Source of the DNA: Flavobacteriales bacterium | GTDB taxonomy: Bacteria; Bacteroidota; Bacteroidia; CAIKAF01 | Direction of reading: 5' to 3' | Length of the DNA: 64,000 nucleotides | Assembly: GCA_025451235.1 (NCBI GenBank) | Contig: JANWKT010000032.1 | Location: 1 to 64,000, forward strand | Shown here: positions 62,001 to 64,000 of the stretch, in pieces | Numbering within the stretch: position 1 is the stretch's first letter | How the letters are laid out: each line of letters starts with the position of its first letter | Position numbers and translations under genes: made by a program | Notes under the pieces: generated by a model | The model's input: the letters and a program-made list of their open reading frames with translations, nothing else | What the model was told of the DNA's origin: nothing | Databases searched by the model: none

Positions 62001-64000
62001 AATTGCATGGACCTTTTCGGATGGAAATGGGAATGATACGACCATTAACCAAAATGTGATCATCAATGATACAGTTCCACCTGTGATCGTATGTCCAAGT
62101 GACATTGCGGTTGCAACTGATCCAGGCATATGTACCAATAGTACCGCTTCTCTTGGCACCCCATTTACCTCAGATAATTGTGGAATCGCTTCGGTTACGA
62201 ATGATGCACCAGGTACCTTCCCATTAGGAAGCACTACTGTAACCTGGACTGCAACCGATGTAAATGGAAATACCAGTACATGCACCCAATTGGTGCTTGT
62301 GGTAGATGTAGAAAACCCAACGATCACATGTGTAGGCGATCAATCAATGAATGCTGACCCCGGTGTATGTACAGTTGTGGTAAATGGAATAGCACCCACT
62401 TCAAGTGGAGATAACTGTATAGGATCGGTGATTACTTATACTATTACAGGAGCAACTACTGGAAGTGGAAACAATGATGCAAGCGGAACAGCTTTTACAG
62501 CAGGAGTTTCAACGGTAACATATACCATTACAGACGGCTCAAGCAATACGGCTACTTGTTCTTTTACAGTAACTGTTATTGATACTCAAAATCCAACCAT
62601 TACTTGTCCTTTAGATGTAACGTTCTCTGCCGATCCAGGATTCTGTTCAAGCAGCTCAGTAGTATTAGGTTCACCGGTAACCGGTGACAACTGCGGTATA
62701 GCTTCAGTAGTCAACGATGGATCATCCCCTTATCCGATTGGAACAACTATAGTAACCTGGACAGTAACAGATGTAAATGGTCTTACCGCCACTTGTACAC
62801 AAAACGTAGTCATTACTGATGATGAAAATCCAACGATCACGTGTCCTGGTAATCAAACGGTGAGCACCAGCCCTGGTGTTTGTAATGCAGTAGTAAACGG
62901 AATAGCACCTACTTCAAGCGGAGATAATTGCCCAGGGTCATTGGTTACTTATGTGATTAGCGGGGCAACTACTGCTAGTGGAAACAATGATGCCAGTGGA
63001 ACTACCTTTAATGGTGGGGTTTCAACCGTAACTTATACGATTACAGATGCGTCGAGCAATACGAGCACTTGTTCATTTACAGTAACAGTAAACGATACAG
63101 AAAATCCAACAATTACCTGCGTAGGTAACCAATCAGTGAATACTGATCCAGGTATATGTACAGCAGTAGTAAACGGAATAGGACCTACCTCAAGCGGAGA
63201 CAACTGCGTAGGATTGACTATTACATATACGATCACCGGGGCAACCACCGGCAGCGGATCAAATGATGCTAGCGGAACTATTTTTAATGAAGGAATTTCA
63301 ACCGTAACTTATACGATAACGGATGCTTCCAGCAATACAGCCACTTGTTCATTTACTGTTACAGTAAACGATACAGAAAATCCAACGATCACCTGTCCTA
63401 GTGATGTAACCGTGCCAACAGATCTTGGTTTATGCACTGCCAGCGGAGTGGCCTTAGGTTCTCCAGTAACAGGTGATAATTGCGGAGTAGCTTCAGTAGT
63501 TAATAATGCTCCAGGTGTCTATCCAACAGGAACAACCACTGTAACCTGGACTGTAACTGATATTAATGGAAATACCGCTACCTGTACTCAATTAGTAAAC
63601 GTAACAGAAACGGAAGATCCAACAATCACATGTCCAAGCGACGTGAGTGTAAATACGGATGCAGGATTATGCACAGCCAGTGGAGTAGCTTTAGGTTCTC
63701 CAATCACAGCCGATAACTGCGGAGTAGCTTCGGTAACGAATAATGCTCCAGGTGTGTTCGGAACAGGAACCACTACAGTAACCTGGACGGTGACTGACTT
63801 TGCGGGAAACACAGCTACCTGTACACAATTGGTAACCGTAACAGATGCAGAAAATCCAACGATCACATGTCCAAGTAACGTGAGTGTAAATACGGATGCA
63901 GGACTATGCACAGCAAGTGGAGTAGGTTTAGGTATTCCAGCACCAGCGGATAATTGTGGTGTAGCCTCTGTAGTTAATAATGCACCGGGAACATATCCGG
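56038..64000 (+). CDS. Giant secreted HYR/P-domain-like adhesin (open at the right edge)
   Basis: The frame is open from ATG 56038 to the window end: at least 2654 residues, incomplete. Order by residue: signal peptide 1-21 (ending LNLQAQ); a beta-helix-like region about 22-765 rich in N/G/T with 'ITGN.I.G' turns; a choice-of-anchor D (ASPM-SPD-2-Hydin-like) domain about 774-895 ([20 protein letters not shown]); a P-domain-like module about 900-1058 ([32 protein letters not shown]); an HYR array about 1060-1785; a second, nearly identical P-like module about 1788-1941; and a second HYR array to the edge. HYR units read '[10 protein letters not shown]......[10 protein letters not shown]....[20 protein letters not shown]'. 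Expected to be exported by the T9SS through a C-terminal tail beyond the edge (inference). Likely a cell-surface adhesin. Confidence 0.92.
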   Translation, partial: MRKLLLVFILLTGAFSLNLQAQNVNVSGAAVGNGTYATLTAAFTAINGGVQTGTNIVIDIVGNTNEGAGSAILNAGTWNSVSIQPNGGAARTITGATTGGNALIDLNGADLVTIDGLNAGGNSLTISNTTVSTTAGTSTIRFNGDAANNNITRCDIQGSASMTASLQGGTIYFAAGTLAGNDNNTISNCNIGPAGGNLPSKAVYSFGSVGMENDMNTIINCNIFDYFNSGLESSGIHILDGVLWTIQNNRFFQSATRTQISPVQHTAIKFNSAISVANIVTGNIIGFNNSGGTGTYTLVGAGPGSAFYPIHVPAGSVDVSTNIIRNINFSGPVSGSGATAPFAAIQVMDGVGTISGNIIGSVSALGVISFASTLPGSTSHVYAINYTGTNSTSILDNQIGGLSMNPGSGGSTIFRGINAVTAPGVITNIQNNIVGTEAGGISNTAVGASSRMIGINLSSGAGIITGNTVSGLVMIANNFGTGVNSSLIGILTDNTTASSSNDVSDNTIFTLGQNAGGAAWVNGIVYNGNTGGTHTISKNSIHTLAAANATSVVNGICIIGGNSSYSNNFIRLGLDLTGASVTVGLNFNGINETAAGSNSFYFNSVYIGGTGVGGAANTFAMNSTITGSTRDYRDNIFYNARSNGAGTGKHYAIRMGGATPNPAGLTTDFNDLFVSGTGGFVGLYNAVDQTTLANWQAATGQDANSMNADPQFMTPNGSSVTGDLHINPAIPTVVEGTGVAIGSITDDIDFQVRAGLTPVDMGADGGNFLGGGPEIDIQGNATSIADGDITPSLADHTDFGSVSACSGTFSRTYTIFNTGITVLNISSVNITGAHAGDFTITTPPAATVPVSGSTTMVIEFDPSATGLRTATVTVNNDDLNEGVYDFAIQGTGAVDNAPPSIAPGPFTFTGPSPLVPAQNFYFLPVSGLSSPMTTGMVTSICMDITYPTVEDLDIFCAEPSFSAAALITINNTGAAGNNFTNTCLDLVSGTPLTSGAAPYTGSFDDASVFDPNGFNSLNGFDPNGAWLFFIDNTNPVTSGTLNSFSISFNQFADINEACSYTNLAAPTLIDVCDGPITGTATIGGVPQVIPFTVNSPGTTVIAWTFTDLSGNDTTINQNVIINDITPPVIVCPSDIAVATDPGVCTNSTASLGTPFTSDNCGIASVTNNAPGTFPLGGTTVTWTATDLNGNTSTCTQLVLVVDVENPTITCPSDISLPADVGQCTSSAAIGTPVTGDNCSVASVTPIPAGPYPVGTTIVTWVVADGAGNTASCTHLVTVTDTQPPTITCPSDVLITADAGLCSSSAVALGSPVTADNCGVASVVNDGVSPYPVGNTTVTWTVTDVNGLTATCTQLVTVTDNENPTITCPSDVTFSADPGFCSSSSVVLGSPVTGDNCGVASVVNNGSSPYPVGTTMVTWTVTDVNGLTATCTQNVVITDDENPTITCVGDQTTNTSPGVCNVIVGAIGPISSGDNCPGSLVTYVISGATTASGNNDASGTTFNGGVSTVTYTITDASSNTSTCSFTVTVNDTENPTITCVGNQSVNTGAGVCTAVVNGIAPTSSGDNCVGLTITYTITGATTGSGSNDASGTTFNEGISTVTYTITDASSNTSTCSFTVIVNDNQNPVVNCQNIIVNPTPGNPVTVTPSMVVTSATDNCGILDTIVNPNVFSCADDGDTIAITITVNDINGNSTNCFAQVFVVGTGCSSNAPPNAVCQNITVDANASCQGTAVASQFDGGSTDPDFDPLSFFVIPAGPYALGVTNVTLFVTDGIDTSSCPATITVVDNTPPSIAPGPFTFTGPSPLNPAQNFYFLPVSGLSSPMTSGMLTSICMDITYPTVEDLDIFCAEPSFSAAALITLNNTGVAGNNFTNTCLDLVSGTPLLSGAAPYTGSFDDASIFDPNGFNGLNGFDPNGVWLFFIDNTGSSSGTLNSFTLTFNQFADINEACSYTNTAAPTMTDNCAGVITGTATIGGVPQTIPFTVSTSTVIAWTFSDGNGNDTTINQNVIINDTVPPVIVCPSDIAVATDPGICTNSTASLGTPFTSDNCGIASVTNDAPGTFPLGSTTVTWTATDVNGNTSTCTQLVLVVDVENPTITCVGDQSMNADPGVCTVVVNGIAPTSSGDNCIGSVITYTITGATTGSGNNDASGTAFTAGVSTVTYTITDGSSNTATCSFTVTVIDTQNPTITCPLDVTFSADPGFCSSSSVVLGSPVTGDNCGIASVVNDGSSPYPIGTTIVTWTVTDVNGLTATCTQNVVITDDENPTITCPGNQTVSTSPGVCNAVVNGIAPTSSGDNCPGSLVTYVISGATTASGNNDASGTTFNGGVSTVTYTITDASSNTSTCSFTVTVNDTENPTITCVGNQSVNTDPGICTAVVNGIGPTSSGDNCVGLTITYTITGATTGSGSNDASGTIFNEGISTVTYTITDASSNTATCSFTVTVNDTENPTITCPSDVTVPTDLGLCTASGVALGSPVTGDNCGVASVVNNAPGVYPTGTTTVTWTVTDINGNTATCTQLVNVTETEDPTITCPSDVSVNTDAGLCTASGVALGSPITADNCGVASVTNNAPGVFGTGTTTVTWTVTDFAGNTATCTQLVTVTDAENPTITCPSNVSVNTDAGLCTASGVGLGIPAPADNCGVASVVNNAPGTYP
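58726..59640 (+). repeat. Duplicated P-like + HYR segment, copy 1
   Basis: Matches 61399-62313 at high DNA identity by eye. The offset is 2673 bp at the start (GCACC-GGACC at 58741/61414) and 2664 bp later (GTATGTCCAAG at 59425/62089), so a net 9-bp (three-codon) indel lies within the pair. Confidence 0.75.
59420..61150 (+). repeat. HYR module array, first block
   Basis: About seven coding repeats. Short type of about 77-80 codons starts near 59420, 59660, 59890 and 60125; a longer type of about 90 codons (with [16 protein letters not shown]) starts near 60365 and 60635; a divergent one near 60915. The unit at 60125-60360 is almost identical in DNA to 62595-62830. Confidence 0.8.
61399..62313 (+). 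repeat. Duplicated P-like + HYR segment, copy 2
   Basis: Second copy of the segment at 58726-59640. Differences are mostly silent or conservative ([41 protein letters not shown]). Confidence 0.75.
62085..64000 (+). repeat. HYR module array, second block (continues past the edge)
   Basis: Eight or more units: short type near 62085, 62595, 63385, 63620 and 63855 (cut), long type near 62325, 62835 and 63115. Short and long types alternate differently from the first block. Confidence 0.8.

Noticed and set aside
56286-63911. Many minus-strand frames of 60-130 codons antisense to the giant gene
   Set aside because: They are shadows of a repeated Thr/Gly/Asn-rich coding sequence with the same periodicity as the HYR units.
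59420-64000. Regular repeats considered as a CRISPR array
   Set aside because: Units are about 235-275 bp, keep one reading frame and encode HYR domains; no spacers.

Overview
This window comes from a member of the Bacteroidota (Bacteroidetes), probably a gliding or formerly gliding flavobacterium/sphingobacterium-like lineage. The evidence is the gldF-gldG pair, several secreted proteins with type IX secretion (T9SS) sorting domains of both type A and type B (CHU_C), a bacillithiol gene (bshA), Bacteroidetes-type promoters (TTG, 18-20 nt, TAnnTTTG) instead of E. coli -35/-10 boxes, little Shine-Dalgarno signal, and AT-rich DNA. I saw no tRNA, rRNA, prophage, transposase, plasmid function or CRISPR array.

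Layout. 1-4.2 kb: the 5' part of a secreted protein (minus), then a KirBac-type potassium channel followed by three TPM-domain proteins. 4.2-8.1 kb: bshA divergent from a DtxR/MntR-type regulator, then two paralogous outer-membrane-type proteins. 8.3-13.7 kb: cysteine desulfurase-yggS, and the serine pathway cluster serC-serA-DUF1015 on the minus strand. 14-25 kb: a T9SS-sorted choice-of-anchor B protein, a WG-repeat protein, purC, phoH, a SAM-hydrolase-type protein overlapping a small monooxygenase-like gene, then gldF-gldG-DUF4340-dnaN. 25.6-43.4 kb: two secreted proteins sharing one N-terminal domain but carrying different T9SS tails, mdh, a retropepsin-like protease, DUF1573, a NUDIX hydrolase, nfeD-floA, clpS, a saccharopine/alanine dehydrogenase-like enzyme, fbp, DUF2279, cystathionine beta-synthase, DUF1003, and nrdB-nrdA. 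Most of this is household metabolism.

43.4-55.2 kb is an accessory island of small lipoproteins and secreted or membrane proteins, mostly unrecognised. Six genes carry a near-identical start module: TTTGGAAAT, about 16 nt, TTAACTTT (or a shifted equivalent), then usually 6-8 nt to the ATG. Two of the lipoproteins are paralogs (43959 and 52360). Complex palindromic elements flank the first of them, including a 49-nt palindrome with a one-base centre.

55.2-64 kb: a long AT-rich leader region with a GC-rich palindromic element, then a giant secreted protein (at least 2654 residues, still open at the right edge). It has a beta-helix-like N-terminal part, a choice-of-anchor D domain, two P-domain-like modules and at least 15 HYR modules. 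The P-like plus HYR segment is duplicated at DNA level with an offset of about 2.67 kb.

Intergenic DNA is unusually rich in structured dispersed repeats of at least seven kinds. The strongest candidates for something undescribed are the shared short-leader promoter module of the lipoprotein island, the palindromic elements coupled to it, the duplicated HYR/P-like adhesin, and the DUF1015 gene that follows serC-serA.
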